Source: Orrella sp037026685
GTDB lineage: Bacteria; Pseudomonadota; Gammaproteobacteria; Burkholderiales; Burkholderiaceae_B
Assembly: GCF_037026685.1 (NCBI RefSeq)
Contig: NZ_JBANET010000001.1
Span: 124,001 to 188,000, forward strand
Length of the DNA: 64,000 nucleotides
Direction: 5' to 3'
The notes under the pieces were generated by a model. That model worked only from the letters and a program-made list of their open reading frames with translations, was not told the origin of the DNA and did no database searches. The position numbers were made by a program, and so were the translations under genes. Below, one piece after another: positions 8,600 to 18,264 of the stretch. How positions within the stretch are numbered: the stretch's first letter is position 1; each line of letters begins with the position of its first letter.

Positions 8600-11500
8600 G
8601 CCCGGCCTCCGGCGGCTGGCGCGGCATCGTCCTGGCCCACGCCGCGTACCAGGGCTTCGAGCGCCTCGATCAGCGCGCGCGGCGGACGCTCGGCATGCAC
8701 GCCCTGGCTGGCCGCGCCGTGGCCGCGCAAAAAGAGGTAGACGGCCCCGCCGATGTGGCTGTCGTAATCGTAGCCGGGCAGCCGGGCCATGAGCAGGCGG
8801 TGCAAGGCAAAGATATACAGCACGTACTGGACGTCGTAGCGATGGTGCGCGATGGCCTGGCGCAAGGCCTGGGGGCCGTAGTGCTCGTCGGCCGGCCCCA
8901 GCCAGTTGGATTTGTAGTCTGCCACGTAATAGCGGCCCTCGTGCTCGAACACCAGGTCGATGAATCCCTTGAGCATGCCATGCAGCCGGCGCGGCGCCAG
9001 CGCCGGCCGCGGCATGGCGTCCAGCGTGTGGCGGCAGACCAGCGCATCCAGGGCCTGGGCCTGCACGCCCTGCACCGAGAACCAGAACTCCATTTCGATC
9101 TGCGTGGCCTGCATGGCGGCCGGCGCCACCCGCGCGGGCGCCTGTCCGGGCGCGGCGGGCAGCGGCCAGCCGGTGCGCAGCCATTGTTCCATCCAATCCT
9201 GCAGCGGCGCGGCCCATTGCGGCCAGCCCGCCAGCGTGCAACGCTGTTCGATCTGGCCGGCCAGGGCGCGCCGGGTGGCGGGGTCGCCGGCCGCTCGCGC
9301 AAAGCCCGCCCTGCCCGCCCATTCGAGCAGGCCGTGCAGGAAGCTGCCGGCCTGCGGGCCGCGTGCAAAGGCATGCAGCGTGCCCGCCTGGGCCGCGGGC
9401 TGGGGCTCGGGCAGCGGCCCGCCCGCTTCGCCTAGGCTGTCCGCATAGATGTCTTGCGCCGCGTCCGCCGGCGCCTGCGCAGGCTGCGGGTCGGGATCGT
9501 CCAGCTCGTCCTCGGGCCGGGGTGCGGCGATGCCCAGCGCCGAATAGCTGGCGATCCACCACGCGGGCGCCGGCGGCGGCATGCTGGGCTCGGGCGCGGC
9601 GCGGGCGGTGTGCGCCGGCGGCCGATACGCCTGCGTGCCGGGCGCCGGGGCGGCCTCGGCCACGATGGCCGGGCAGGCCCGGGCCAGCGCCTGCAAGGCC
9701 TGTTCGAGACTGGCCGGGCCTTGCGGCTGGTCCAGGCCTAGCAGGTAGCCCAGCGCGCCGGCGCCCGGCTTGTCCTGCGGGGCCGCGCCTATCCATGTGG
9801 CATGGCGGGCCCGCGTGAGCGCGACGTACAGCTTGCGCAGGTCTTCGCCCAGCCTTTCGTGGTCGGCGCGCGCCAGCGCGTGCGGATCGGGGCGCAGCGA
9901 TACCTGCAGCCTGCCCTGCCCGTCGTGCCAGCGCAGGGGCAGGTCCCTGGGCTTGACGGCGCGGTACGTGTTGGCAAAGGGCAGAAAGACCAGGGGATAC
10001 TCCAGGCCCTTGGACTTGTGCACCGTCACGACCTTGACACGGTCCGCGTCGCTTTCGAGCCGCAGCTTGCGGGCCTCGCTGTCGCCGCCTTCCTGGCGCT
10101 GCTCGGCCAGCCAGCGGATCAGCGCGTGCTCGCCGTCTATGCTGGCGCTGGCCTGCTGCAGCAGTTCGGCCAGGTGCAGCAGGTCGGTCAGCCGGCGTTC
10201 CTCGCCCAGCGCGAGCAGCCGGCCCGGCACGCCGAAGTCGTGCAGCAGGTGGCGCAGCATGGGCAGCACGCCCTGGCGCCGCCAGCGGCCCTGGTAGGCG
10301 TGGAACTGCGCCACCCGTTCTTCCCAGCGGGCTTCGTCGTGGTTCAGGCGATCGAGCTCGCTCCAGTCCAGGCCCAGCGAGGCGGTGCCCAGCGCGGCGC
10401 GCAGCAGGCGGTCGTCCTCGGGCTCGGCGCAAGCGGCCAGCCAGCGTTGCAGTTCGGCCGCCGCCCCGGTCTGGAACACCGAGTCCTTGTCCGAAAGGTA
10501 GACGCTGCGCACGCCGCGCTGGCCCAGCGCCTGCCGCACCGCGCGAGCCTCGCGGCCGTTGTGCACCAGGACGGCGATATCGCCGGGCCCGACCGGGCGC
10601 AAGGGGCCCTGGGGCGAGCCGAAGCCGGCCTGTCCTTGCTGGCCCTGCTGCAATAGCTGCACGATGGCGGTGGCGCAGGATTGCGCCATGGCATGCTGCG
10701 CGTCGCCGCCCTGCACCGCGTCCTCGGCCAGGGTCCAGCAAGTGAGGGCGGGCGCCGGCCTGCCCTGGCACAGCCAGCTTTCGCCCCGGCCACGCGCGCG
10801 CACGGGAACGAACGGCAGCGGGGTGCCGCCCGGCCGGGAGTCGTCCGGCGCAGCGCCGCCGGGCGGGACTTCGCCCTGGGCATCGCGGAACAGGAAAGCG
10901 CCCTGCCCTTGCGGGCGCTGCTCGGCCTGCAGGAACAGGTGATTGACCGCCTGCACCATGTCCGCCGATGAGCGGTAGTTCATGTCCAGCGTGGCGTGCC
11001 GCCCTTCGGTGTCCCGGCGCGCCGCCAGGTAGGTGTAGATGTCGGCGCCGCGAAAGGCATAAATGGCCTGCTTGGGATCGCCGATCAGGATCAGCGCGGT
11101 GTCCGGGTCGTTGCGGCGCACGCCGTAAATGGCGTCGAAGATGCGGTACTGCAGGGGGTCGGTGTCCTGGAATTCGTCGATCAGCGCGGCCGGAAACTGC
11201 CGCCGTATGGACGCCGCCAGCCGCGGGCCGTTCGGGCCCTGCAGCGCCGCGTCCAGCCGCGCGAGCAGCTCGTCGAATCCCATTTCGGCGCGGCGCGCCT
11301 GCTCGGCCTGCATGCGTTCGGCGCACCATCCCGTGGCATGCCGCAGGATGGTTTCGCGCGCATCGGGCAGCGCCTGCACCGTGGCGCGCAGCCCGGCCAG
11401 CGCCTGCCAGCAGGGATGGGACAGCAGCGCGGCATCGCCGCTCCAGTCCTTGGCCAGGCCGGCGGGGCTCAGCCGTTCCCAGGCCGTGGACGTGAGCGCC

Positions 11501-12417
11501 GGCAGCAGCGCATCGCCTTCGGCCCATTGCCGCAGCGCCTGCATCCATTCCCGCCGCCTGGGCATCTTGCATTGCTTGGCCGCCACGGCGGCGTCCAGCG
11601 CCTGGGCCAGCTCGTGCGCCCAGCCGCATTCGCCGGCCCAGGGCGCCTTCAGGGCCGCCAGGGCCTGCTCGCATTGCGCGCGGGCCTGTTGCAGGGCCTG
11701 CTCGGGCGCCTGTCCTTCGGACAGCGCTTCGCGCAAGCCGCCCAGCCGGGCCAGGTCGGCCTGCAAGGCTTGCGGCCCGTCCCACCACTGGCGCACCTGC
11801 CGGGCGTGCGCGGCGGCCAAGGGCGTCAGGAAAGTGCGCCAGTAGTCGCGCACGGCCTCGGCCTGCAGGGCGCGCTGGTCGGCCTGCAGCGTCTGGGTGA
11901 ACAGGCTGCCGCTGTCGAAGGCGTGTTCGGCCAGCATGCGGTGGCACCAGGCGTGGATGGTGGAGACGGCCGCCTCGTCCATCCATTCGGCCGCCAGGCG
12001 CAAGGTGCGCGCGTGCGCCGGCCACTGCCCGGGCGGATACTGGCTGCGCAGCGCATCGAGCAGGCCGTCCGGCGCCGGCCCTTGCGCGTCTTGCTGGAAG
12101 GCCTGCGCCGCTTCGGCCAGCCGGGTGCGGATGCGGTCGCGCAGTTCTTGCGTGGCGGCCTCGGTGAAGGTCACCACGAGGATCTCGGGCGGCGTGAGCG
12201 CCCGGCCGAAACCCGCCGGCTCGCCGCCGTGGCCCAGGATCAGCCGCAGGTACAGCGCCGTGATGGTGTAGGTCTTGCCGGTGCCGGCGCTGGCCTCGAT
12301 AAGGCGGCTGCCGCGCAGCGGAAAGGACAAGGGATCGAGCGGCTGCGGCGGGCTGGCCGGGCCGCCTTCGTGCTGCGCACTCCGGTATTCGCCCTTGGGA
12401 CGGCCCGGCGGGCTCAT
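8596..12417 (-). CDS. recB: Exodeoxyribonuclease V subunit beta (RecB helicase-nuclease)
   Basis: 1273 aa. 3'-5' UvrD-type helicase plus nuclease. Walker A ASAGTGKTYT at about 42-50, helicase motif II/III region LILIGDPKQAIYAFRGAD, motif VTVHKSKGLEYP, and the C-terminal RecB-type nuclease with FVADYKSN-like DYKSNW near residue 1166 (catalytic Asp and Lys present), so both activities look intact. The start overlaps the recC stop by 4 bp and the stop overlaps recD. An Ala/Pro-rich stretch around residues 930-1030 makes it somewhat longer than the E. coli protein (1180 aa). Confidence 0.95.
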   Translation of the reverse strand: MSPPGRPKGEYRSAQHEGGPASPPQPLDPLSFPLRGSRLIEASAGTGKTYTITALYLRLILGHGGEPAGFGRALTPPEILVVTFTEAATQELRDRIRTRLAEAAQAFQQDAQGPAPDGLLDALRSQYPPGQWPAHARTLRLAAEWMDEAAVSTIHAWCHRMLAEHAFDSGSLFTQTLQADQRALQAEAVRDYWRTFLTPLAAAHARQVRQWWDGPQALQADLARLGGLREALSEGQAPEQALQQARAQCEQALAALKAPWAGECGWAHELAQALDAAVAAKQCKMPRRREWMQALRQWAEGDALLPALTSTAWERLSPAGLAKDWSGDAALLSHPCWQALAGLRATVQALPDARETILRHATGWCAERMQAEQARRAEMGFDELLARLDAALQGPNGPRLAASIRRQFPAALIDEFQDTDPLQYRIFDAIYGVRRNDPDTALILIGDPKQAIYAFRGADIYTYLAARRDTEGRHATLDMNYRSSADMVQAVNHLFLQAEQRPQGQGAFLFRDAQGEVPPGGAAPDDSRPGGTPLPFVPVRARGRGESWLCQGRPAPALTCWTLAEDAVQGGDAQHAMAQSCATAIVQLLQQGQQGQAGFGSPQGPLRPVGPGDIAVLVHNGREARAVRQALGQRGVRSVYLSDKDSVFQTGAAAELQRWLAACAEPEDDRLLRAALGTASLGLDWSELDRLNHDEARWEERVAQFHAYQGRWRRQGVLPMLRHLLHDFGVPGRLLALGEERRLTDLLHLAELLQQASASIDGEHALIRWLAEQRQEGGDSEARKLRLESDADRVKVVTVHKSKGLEYPLVFLPFANTYRAVKPRDLPLRWHDGQGRLQVSLRPDPHALARADHERLGEDLRKLYVALTRARHATWIGAAPQDKPGAGALGYLLGLDQPQGPASLEQALQALARACPAIVAEAAPAPGTQAYRPPAHTARAAPEPSMPPPAPAWWIASYSALGIAAPRPEDELDDPDPQPAQAPADAAQDIYADSLGEAGGPLPEPQPAAQAGTLHAFARGPQAGSFLHGLLEWAGRAGFARAAGDPATRRALAGQIEQRCTLAGWPQWAAPLQDWMEQWLRTGWPLPAAPGQAPARVAPAAMQATQIEMEFWFSVQGVQAQALDALVCRHTLDAMPRPALAPRRLHGMLKGFIDLVFEHEGRYYVADYKSNWLGPADEHYGPQALRQAIAHHRYDVQYVLYIFALHRLLMARLPGYDYDSHIGGAVYLFLRGHGAASQGVHAERPPRALIEALEALVRGVGQDDAAPAAGGRA

Positions 12418-15400
12418 GCCGGCTCCTTGGCGTCGGGCCGGGGCGCGGCGGCCTGGGCGCCGCCGACGGCATCGGCCATGGGGCGCAGCAGCGCCAGGCA
12501 CCAGTGCGCGAAGCGTCCTTCGGCCCACAGCGCGGCGAAGTCCGGGAAGGCGCGCGCCAAGTAGGGGTTCTGCACGCCTTCGCCGTAGCGCATGAAGGCC
12601 GGTTCGTGGATTTCGTAATGGCGGCGGGCCGCCTCGTAGGCGGGTTGGCCGGGCCCGGACGGGTCCTCGCCGGCGCCGCCGGCCTCCAGCCATGCCAGGC
12701 CGGTCTTGAGCGCCAGCGGCAAGGGAGCGCGCAGCCCTTGCCGCCAGGCCTGCAGCAGCGCGAGCCAGTAGCGCCGCGCGGTCTCGCGCGGCAGCGGGGC
12801 CAGCGTGACGCTGCCCGCCTTGCTGATGACGTGGGTCTGCATGGGCGGGCCGTCCAGGTGGGCCGCCACGTGGGCCAGCCAATACGGCACCAGGCGCTCG
12901 CGCCGGTACTGCACCTTGGGTTTCTGGCGCACCAGGCTGCCGCTGTCGAGCAGCAGCCGGCAGCGTTCGCCCTGGCCGTTGGCGCGCACGCCGTGCAGCC
13001 AATCGGCCAGGCGCAGCGTGTCGGGCAGCCCCGCCGGCAGGTGCTCCAGCGGCTGTTCGGGCAAGGCCTGGGGCCAGGCCTGCAGGGCCTGGGCATAGTC
13101 GCCGAACATCTGCGCCATGGGTTCGGCCAGGTCGGCCTGCACCAGTTCCGCATAGCGGCCCTCGGGCAGGTCGCCGCGCCGGGCCATGCGTTGCAGTCCC
13201 TCGGCCAGGGCCAGCTGGCGGTCCCGCCCGGTTTCCACGGCCAGGCGCTGCTGCTGGATCAGCTCATCCTGCAGCTGCCAGTTGCGCAAGGCGTCCAGCG
13301 AGAACGGCTCGATGTCCTCGCCGACGGGATCGTCCTCGCCGAAACGGATGCCCAGGCGCAGCTGGAAGAAACCGCGGACCGGGTCCTTGAGAAAATCGCC
13401 CAGCAGCGCCAGCGTAAGCGGCCCTTCGAAGCGGCTGTCGTCCAGTTCGGCCGTGGCCGGGCCGCTCGCGGCCGGTCCGGCCGAGGCGGGCGCGGCGCGC
13501 CACTCGCGCGCGTAGGTGAAATAAGGCCAGCTGCCCCGCCCGTCCCCCGGCTGCGTGTAATAGTCGGGGTGAAACGGCTGCAGCCGGTGGGTGACGGTCA
13601 GCGCCGCCAGCAGGTCCTGCGGCGCGGGGCCGTCCAGGCGCCAGCCGGCGGCCAGGTGGTCGCGCAGCTGCGCCACCAGCACCGAGGGCGCGCGTTCGGT
13701 ATCGTCATGGATGCTGCGGCCCACCCAGCTGATGTGCAGCCGCTCGCGCGCCGACAGCAAGGCTTCCAGGAACAGGTAGCGGTCGTCTTCGCGGCGCGAA
13801 CGGTCGCCGGGCCGGTAGTCGCGTCCCATGAGGTCGAAATCCATGGGCGCGCGGGTGCGCGGATAGTCGCCGTCGTTCATGCCCAGCAGGGCCACGTGGC
13901 GAAACGGGATCGCCCGCATGGGCATGAGCGTGGCGAAGGTGACCGCCCCGCCGAAAAAGGGCTGGCTCAGGCTGGGCTGGTCCAGCTGCGCGAGCCAATG
14001 CTCGCGCACCACCGACAAGGGCAAGGGCTCGCGCAGGTCCGCGTCCTGGCAGGCCTGGCGCCACTGGGCCAGCGTGGACTCCAGCCGCTGCAGCGTGTAG
14101 CCGTCGGCCTCGGTCTGCGCGGCGAAGCTGTCGGCCAGCAGCGCGCGCAGGCGCTCGCTCCATTGCTCCGGGCTGGCGGGCTCGGACAGCGCCCGCCAGT
14201 GGCGCTCGAGCGTCTGCAGCAGCCGCACCAGCGGCCCGAGCAAGGCGGCCTCCAGCCCGCCGATTTCATCCAGCGGCTCGATGCCGCACCAGGCCTGTCC
14301 CGCGCCGCAGGCATAGCCCAGCAGCATGCGCTGCAGGCCGAAATCCCAGGTGTTCTGCATGCCCGCCTGGGGCAGCCCCAGGGCCTGGCGCTGGCCGGCG
14401 TGCAGGCCCCAGCGGACGTTGGCCGCGGCTATCCAGCGCCGCAGCAAGGGAAGATCGTCCGGTCCGATGCCAAAACGCGCCCGCAGGGCGGGCACTTCGA
14501 GCAGGTCCAGCACGTCGCTGACGGCGATGCGCGACTGCGGCAGGGCCAGCAGGCGTTCGAGCGCGCCCACCAGAGGATCGCGATGGCGCTGGCCCTGGTC
14601 GGCCAGCGTGTAGGGGATGCGGCGCGGATCGTCCCGCCCCGGCAGCCCGAACACCGCCTGCACGTGCGGCGCATACGCGGCGATGTCCGGCACCATGACC
14701 AGGATGTCGCGCGCCTGCAGGGTCGGATCCTCGGCCAGCGCGGCCAGCAGCTGGTCGTGCAGGACCTCCACCTCGCGCTGGGCGCTGTGGGCCACGTGAA
14801 AACGTATCGAGCGGTCCACGGCTGGATCGACCGGCGGCCACGCCTGCCGTGTCTCGGCCAGCGGACGCAGGTCGCGGATGTCGTCCTGGAGCTGGCGCAG
14901 CAGCGTATCGCCGGGGTTCGGGTCGAAGATGTCGATGCGCTGGCCGATGGCGGCAAAGCGCTGCGCGTAGGCCTGGTGGTCGTCGTACGCGTTGAGCAGG
15001 CTGATGAAGTCCCGCCCCTGCTTGCCCCAGGCCGCCAGCAGCGGGTGGCCATGCAGGCCGGCGTCCAGGGCCTCGGGCGGCGGCTGGCCGGCGCGGGCGC
15101 GCTGGCGCTTGCGCTCGGCGCGCAGCAGATCCTTGTCGGCCACGATGTGCGACCAATCGTGCTCGCTGGGGTTGTTCACGCACAGCAGCACCTGCATCCA
15201 GCGCGCCAGCGCGGCCAGCACTTCGAGCGACTGCTGCGGCATGGAGGAAATGCCGAACACCAGCAGCCGGCGCGGCAGTGCCGGCGGACGCTGTTCGCCC
15301 CAGGTCCGCAGGCCCTGCAGGAAGCGGGTGTGCACCGCCGTGCGGCTGTTTTCCGCCTGGGCGGGCCCCACGTCATCGAGCAGCGCGCGCCACAGCCTGG

Positions 15401-15959
15401 CCTGCCAGCGCATGTCCTCGGGCAAGGGCTGCACGCCGGCCCGGCTGGTGGCGATATCGTCGCGCCCGGCCGCCCAGCCCGAGAGCCAGTCGGCCCGGTA
15501 GACCTGGTACTGGTCGAACAGATCGGCCAGGCGCTCGGCCAGCTGGAAGCGCTTGCGCAGGTCCTGGTCCTGCCGCAGGAAGCGGCGCAGCGGCTCGAAC
15601 GCCGGGTCGGCAAGCTGCCCGGGCAGCACCCGCATCAGGCGCCAGAGCAGCGCCGGCTTGTCGAGCGGCGAGGCCTCGGGCACCTGGTCCTCGCCCAGCA
15701 CGGCCCGGTAGGCCCGCCAGATGAAGCGCGAGGGCAGCTCGGTGCGCAAGGCCGCGGCGATGCCCGCCCCGCCCTGCGCGCGGTCGCGCGCCAGCGACAG
15801 CTTGAGCCATTGCGCCACGCCGTTGCTTTGCACCAGCACCCACTCGTCTTCGAGGGGCGCCAGGGGATGGCGCGTGATCCAGGCCAGCAGCAGGTCGCGC
15901 AAGGATTCGGCATGGTTGCCGTGCACGGCCATGAAGCCCGGTTGCAGATCGGTCTTCAC
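12414..15959 (-). CDS. recC: Exodeoxyribonuclease V subunit gamma (RecC)
   Basis: 1181 aa from a GTG start at 15957-15959. RecC is the inactive helicase-like scaffold that recognises Chi and splits the strands. Diagnostic blocks: WVLVQSNGVAQWLKLSLARD near the N-terminus, LADLFDQYQVYRADWL, ARDILVMVPDIAAYAPHVQA, and LLGMNDGDYPRTRAPMDFDL with DRSRREDDRYLFLEALLSAR following. First gene of the recCBD operon. An internal ATG ten codons in would also fit the family start. The 52 bp upstream towards the Nudix gene hold no clear promoter. Confidence 0.95.
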   Translation of the reverse strand: MKTDLQPGFMAVHGNHAESLRDLLLAWITRHPLAPLEDEWVLVQSNGVAQWLKLSLARDRAQGGAGIAAALRTELPSRFIWRAYRAVLGEDQVPEASPLDKPALLWRLMRVLPGQLADPAFEPLRRFLRQDQDLRKRFQLAERLADLFDQYQVYRADWLSGWAAGRDDIATSRAGVQPLPEDMRWQARLWRALLDDVGPAQAENSRTAVHTRFLQGLRTWGEQRPPALPRRLLVFGISSMPQQSLEVLAALARWMQVLLCVNNPSEHDWSHIVADKDLLRAERKRQRARAGQPPPEALDAGLHGHPLLAAWGKQGRDFISLLNAYDDHQAYAQRFAAIGQRIDIFDPNPGDTLLRQLQDDIRDLRPLAETRQAWPPVDPAVDRSIRFHVAHSAQREVEVLHDQLLAALAEDPTLQARDILVMVPDIAAYAPHVQAVFGLPGRDDPRRIPYTLADQGQRHRDPLVGALERLLALPQSRIAVSDVLDLLEVPALRARFGIGPDDLPLLRRWIAAANVRWGLHAGQRQALGLPQAGMQNTWDFGLQRMLLGYACGAGQAWCGIEPLDEIGGLEAALLGPLVRLLQTLERHWRALSEPASPEQWSERLRALLADSFAAQTEADGYTLQRLESTLAQWRQACQDADLREPLPLSVVREHWLAQLDQPSLSQPFFGGAVTFATLMPMRAIPFRHVALLGMNDGDYPRTRAPMDFDLMGRDYRPGDRSRREDDRYLFLEALLSARERLHISWVGRSIHDDTERAPSVLVAQLRDHLAAGWRLDGPAPQDLLAALTVTHRLQPFHPDYYTQPGDGRGSWPYFTYAREWRAAPASAGPAASGPATAELDDSRFEGPLTLALLGDFLKDPVRGFFQLRLGIRFGEDDPVGEDIEPFSLDALRNWQLQDELIQQQRLAVETGRDRQLALAEGLQRMARRGDLPEGRYAELVQADLAEPMAQMFGDYAQALQAWPQALPEQPLEHLPAGLPDTLRLADWLHGVRANGQGERCRLLLDSGSLVRQKPKVQYRRERLVPYWLAHVAAHLDGPPMQTHVISKAGSVTLAPLPRETARRYWLALLQAWRQGLRAPLPLALKTGLAWLEAGGAGEDPSGPGQPAYEAARRHYEIHEPAFMRYGEGVQNPYLARAFPDFAALWAEGRFAHWCLALLRPMADAVGGAQAAAPRPDAKEPA

Positions 15960-16011
15960 TTCAGTTGTCCGTCACGCGGCATGCCACGGCGGCAAACGAA
16001 CGGCCGCAACC

Positions 16012-16593
16012 TCATTGCCACTCGAGCTGCCAGTCGCCCCGGCGCACGTTCTGCAGCCACATCATGCAGGCCAGGGTCTTGGCGTCGGTGACCTGGCCCT
16101 GGCGGCAGGCGGCCTCCAGCTCGGCCACCTCGACGGCCTGCACTTCAAGGAACTCGCCGTCGTCGAGCTGTTGCGCGCCGGGCTGCAGCCCCCGGGCGAA
16201 ATAGATGTGGATGATCTCGGTCGAATAGGCGATGGCCAGGTGCATGATCCCTGCCCGGGCCCATTGGGCGGCCCGGTATCCGGTTTCCTCCAGCAGCTCG
16301 CGCCGCCCGCAGGCCAGCGGATCCTCGCCCGGATCGAGCTTGCCGGCCGGAAATTCGGTCATCACCTGCCCCACCGGGTAGCGGTACTGGCGCTCGACCA
16401 GCACCCTGCCGTCATCGAGCAGCGGGATCACCACCACGGCGCCGGGATGCACGACGTATTCGCGGTCGGCCTGGCGGCCGTCGGGCAGGCGGACCTGGTC
16501 GCGCCAGACCTTGAGGAAGCGGCCGTCCAGCACGAGCTGGCTGTCGATGCGGGTTTCCGTGAGGGTATCGGGAGCGTGGCGGATGTCGGTCAT
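16012..16593 (-). CDS. Nudix hydrolase, ADP-ribose pyrophosphatase type
   Basis: 193 aa from ATG 16593 (a start six codons earlier is possible). The Nudix box spans residues 84-106 with Gly84, Glu90, the REL block at 98-100 and the catalytic pair EETG (102-105). An upstream segment, VLVERQYRYPVGQVMTEFPA, matches the ADP-ribose/NDP-sugar diphosphatase subfamily (NudF/NudE-like) that cleaves ADP-ribose to AMP and ribose 5-phosphate. Cytoplasmic. Precedes the recCBD genes on the same strand with a 52-bp gap, so it may be co-transcribed. Exact substrate uncertain. Confidence 0.88.
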   Translation of the reverse strand: MTDIRHAPDTLTETRIDSQLVLDGRFLKVWRDQVRLPDGRQADREYVVHPGAVVVIPLLDDGRVLVERQYRYPVGQVMTEFPAGKLDPGEDPLACGRRELLEETGYRAAQWARAGIMHLAIAYSTEIIHIYFARGLQPGAQQLDDGEFLEVQAVEVAELEAACRQGQVTDAKTLACMMWLQNVRRGDWQLEWQ

Positions 16594-16744
16594 GGTCGGG
16601 ACGCTGGGCAAACGAGGGTCCTACTTTAGCCCATGGCGCTTTGCCGCGGCGGCGCCGGCGCGCGCGGCGGCGCGGCGGCGCGGCGCCGTAACCGTTGGCA
16701 ATTGCTTTCATCTTCGACAAAAATCGCGCAAAAGACATTTCCTT

Positions 16745-16750
16745 TACAAT
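16745..16750 (+). promoter_or_regulatory. Candidate -10 element for the NlpC/P60 gene
   Basis: TACAAT (5/6 match) 46 bp before the ATG at 16796, inside an AT-rich island in otherwise GC-rich DNA between divergent genes. No convincing -35 hexamer is visible. Confidence 0.4.
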
Positions 16751-16795
16751 CGCCCGTATCTTTTTTTTGCCGCTGCCCAGGAGTCCGCACGCGTC

Positions 16796-17428
16796 ATGAC
16801 GCCGCCACAGCGCCTTTTCGCCGTTTCATCCCGCCTCGCTTCCTGCGCCCGCCCGCTTGCCGCCCTGGTTCTTGCCGCCGCGGCCTGCGGCGCCCACGCC
16901 AAGTCCCTTGCCCCCCAGCCCGCGCCCATCCTGGCCAGCCTGAGCCAGGAGATCGACGATAGCGAACTGCTGTCCGGCGCCCAGGCGCCCGCCGTCCTGC
17001 ATGCCTGGCTGCGCGACGATGAAAGCGTCCCCCTGCGCGAGCGGCTGGTCAGCGCCTCGCTGGCCGAACTGGGGGTGCGCTATGCCTGGGGCGGCGACGA
17101 TCCGCAGCGCGGGTTCGACTGCAGCGGGCTGGTGCGTTTCGTGTACGCCAGCATCGCCGCCATAGACCTGCCGCATCGCGCGCGCCAGCAGCGCCCGCTG
17201 GGCCGCCCGGTGCAGCGCAAGCACCTGCAGCCGGGCGACCTGGTGTTCTTCAACACCATGCGCCACCCCGCCTCGCACGTGGGCATCTATATCGGCAACG
17301 GCGAATTCGTCCACGCCCCCTCGCGCGGCGCGCGGGTACGCGTGGACAAGCTCAGCAACAGCTATTGGGCCAAGCGCTATACCGGCGCGCGGCGCTACCT
17401 GGACAAGGATGCGGCCTCGCGCGCCTGA
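16796..17428 (+). CDS. Secreted NlpC/P60 family peptidoglycan hydrolase
   Basis: 210 aa. A signal peptide at residues 1-35 ends in CGAHAKS-like sequence (Ala-rich core LAALVLAAAA). The C-terminal NlpC/P60 domain has the catalytic triad in place: Cys109 in GFDCSGLVRFVY, His161 in HPASHVGIYIG and His173 in EFVHAPS. Enzymes of this type cut the gamma-D-Glu-meso-DAP bond in peptide stems in the periplasm. A single-domain, small member close to E. coli MepS in size. The ATG is chosen because it starts the signal peptide and follows a CAGGAG box. Transcribed away from the Nudix gene; convergent with the SDR gene. Confidence 0.9.
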   Translation: MTPPQRLFAVSSRLASCARPLAALVLAAAACGAHAKSLAPQPAPILASLSQEIDDSELLSGAQAPAVLHAWLRDDESVPLRERLVSASLAELGVRYAWGGDDPQRGFDCSGLVRFVYASIAAIDLPHRARQQRPLGRPVQRKHLQPGDLVFFNTMRHPASHVGIYIGNGEFVHAPSRGARVRVDKLSNSYWAKRYTGARRYLDKDAASRA

Positions 17429-17445
17429 GCGGCTGCGCTGAAGGC

Positions 17446-18204
17446 CTAGCCGCGGCCCACGAAGGGCATGGCCGTGGCCATGATGGTCATGAATTGCACA
17501 TTGGCCTCCAGCGGCAGCTCGGACATGTGCAGCACGGCGCGGGCCACGTGCGCCACGTCCATGCGCGGTTCGGCCTTCAGGCTGCCATCGGCCTGCAGCA
17601 CGCCCTCGGCCATGCGCGTGGTCATGTCGGTGGCGGCATTGCCGATGTCGATCTGGCCGCAGGCGATGTTGTGGGCCCGCCCGTCCAGCGACAGGGACTT
17701 GGTCAGCCCGGTGACCGCATGCTTGGTGGCCGCGTAGGCCGCCGACAGCGGACGAGGCGAATATGCAGAGATCGAGCCATTGTTGATGATGCGCCCGCCT
17801 TGCGGATCCTGGTTTTTCATGACGCGCACGGCGGCCTGGGCGCACAGGAACATGCCGGTGAGGTTGACCTCGACGATCTCCCGCCATTGGGCCACTGGCA
17901 GCTCGTCGATCGGTACGGCCGGGCTGTTGCGCCCGGCATTGTTGAACAGCACGTCCACCCGCCCGTATTCGCGCTGGGCCTGGTCGAACAGGGCGCGCAC
18001 GGAGTGCTCGTCGGTGACGTCGGTGGGAACCACCAGGGCGCGCACGGCATCCTCGCCGGCGGCCGTGCGGGTTTGTTCCAGAGGCTCGCGGCGACGCCCC
18101 GCCAGCGCCACGCGATAGCCGTTGGCCAGCAGCTCGAGCGCCACCGCGCGCCCGATGCCGGTTCCTGCGCCGGTCACCACCGCCACCTTGTTCTGTGCAG
18201 CCAT
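17446..18204 (-). CDS. Short-chain dehydrogenase/reductase (SDR) family oxidoreductase
   Basis: 252 aa, classical SDR. Cofactor motif TGAGTGIG (11-18), NNAG (88-91), catalytic Ser144, Tyr157 and Lys161 (YAATK). An Arg pair after beta-2 (AGRRREP, residues 36-41) suggests NADP(H) preference. The start is supported by AGGAGA just upstream. The substrate cannot be read from sequence. It stands between an NlpC/P60 hydrolase (convergent) and a mercaptopyruvate sulfurtransferase (same strand, 60 bp upstream), neither of which indicates a pathway. Confidence 0.88.
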   Translation of the reverse strand: MAAQNKVAVVTGAGTGIGRAVALELLANGYRVALAGRRREPLEQTRTAAGEDAVRALVVPTDVTDEHSVRALFDQAQREYGRVDVLFNNAGRNSPAVPIDELPVAQWREIVEVNLTGMFLCAQAAVRVMKNQDPQGGRIINNGSISAYSPRPLSAAYAATKHAVTGLTKSLSLDGRAHNIACGQIDIGNAATDMTTRMAEGVLQADGSLKAEPRMDVAHVARAVLHMSELPLEANVQFMTIMATAMPFVGRG

Positions 18205-18264
18205 TGTTGTTTCTCCTGGTTGTCGTTCGTCGCCGCGGCCGCCCGCGGGCGGCCGCCTGGCATC

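Noticed and set aside
6482..16091. Long plus-strand open frames opposite recDBC (752 aa, 522 aa, 1195 aa)
   Set aside because: High-GC shadows of the recCBD genes; no family motifs, His/Gln/Arg-rich composition typical of antisense frames.
16630..16690. GGCGCC/GGCGGCG-rich block as a structured RNA
   Set aside because: Simple GC repeats common in this genome; no consistent pairing beyond chance.
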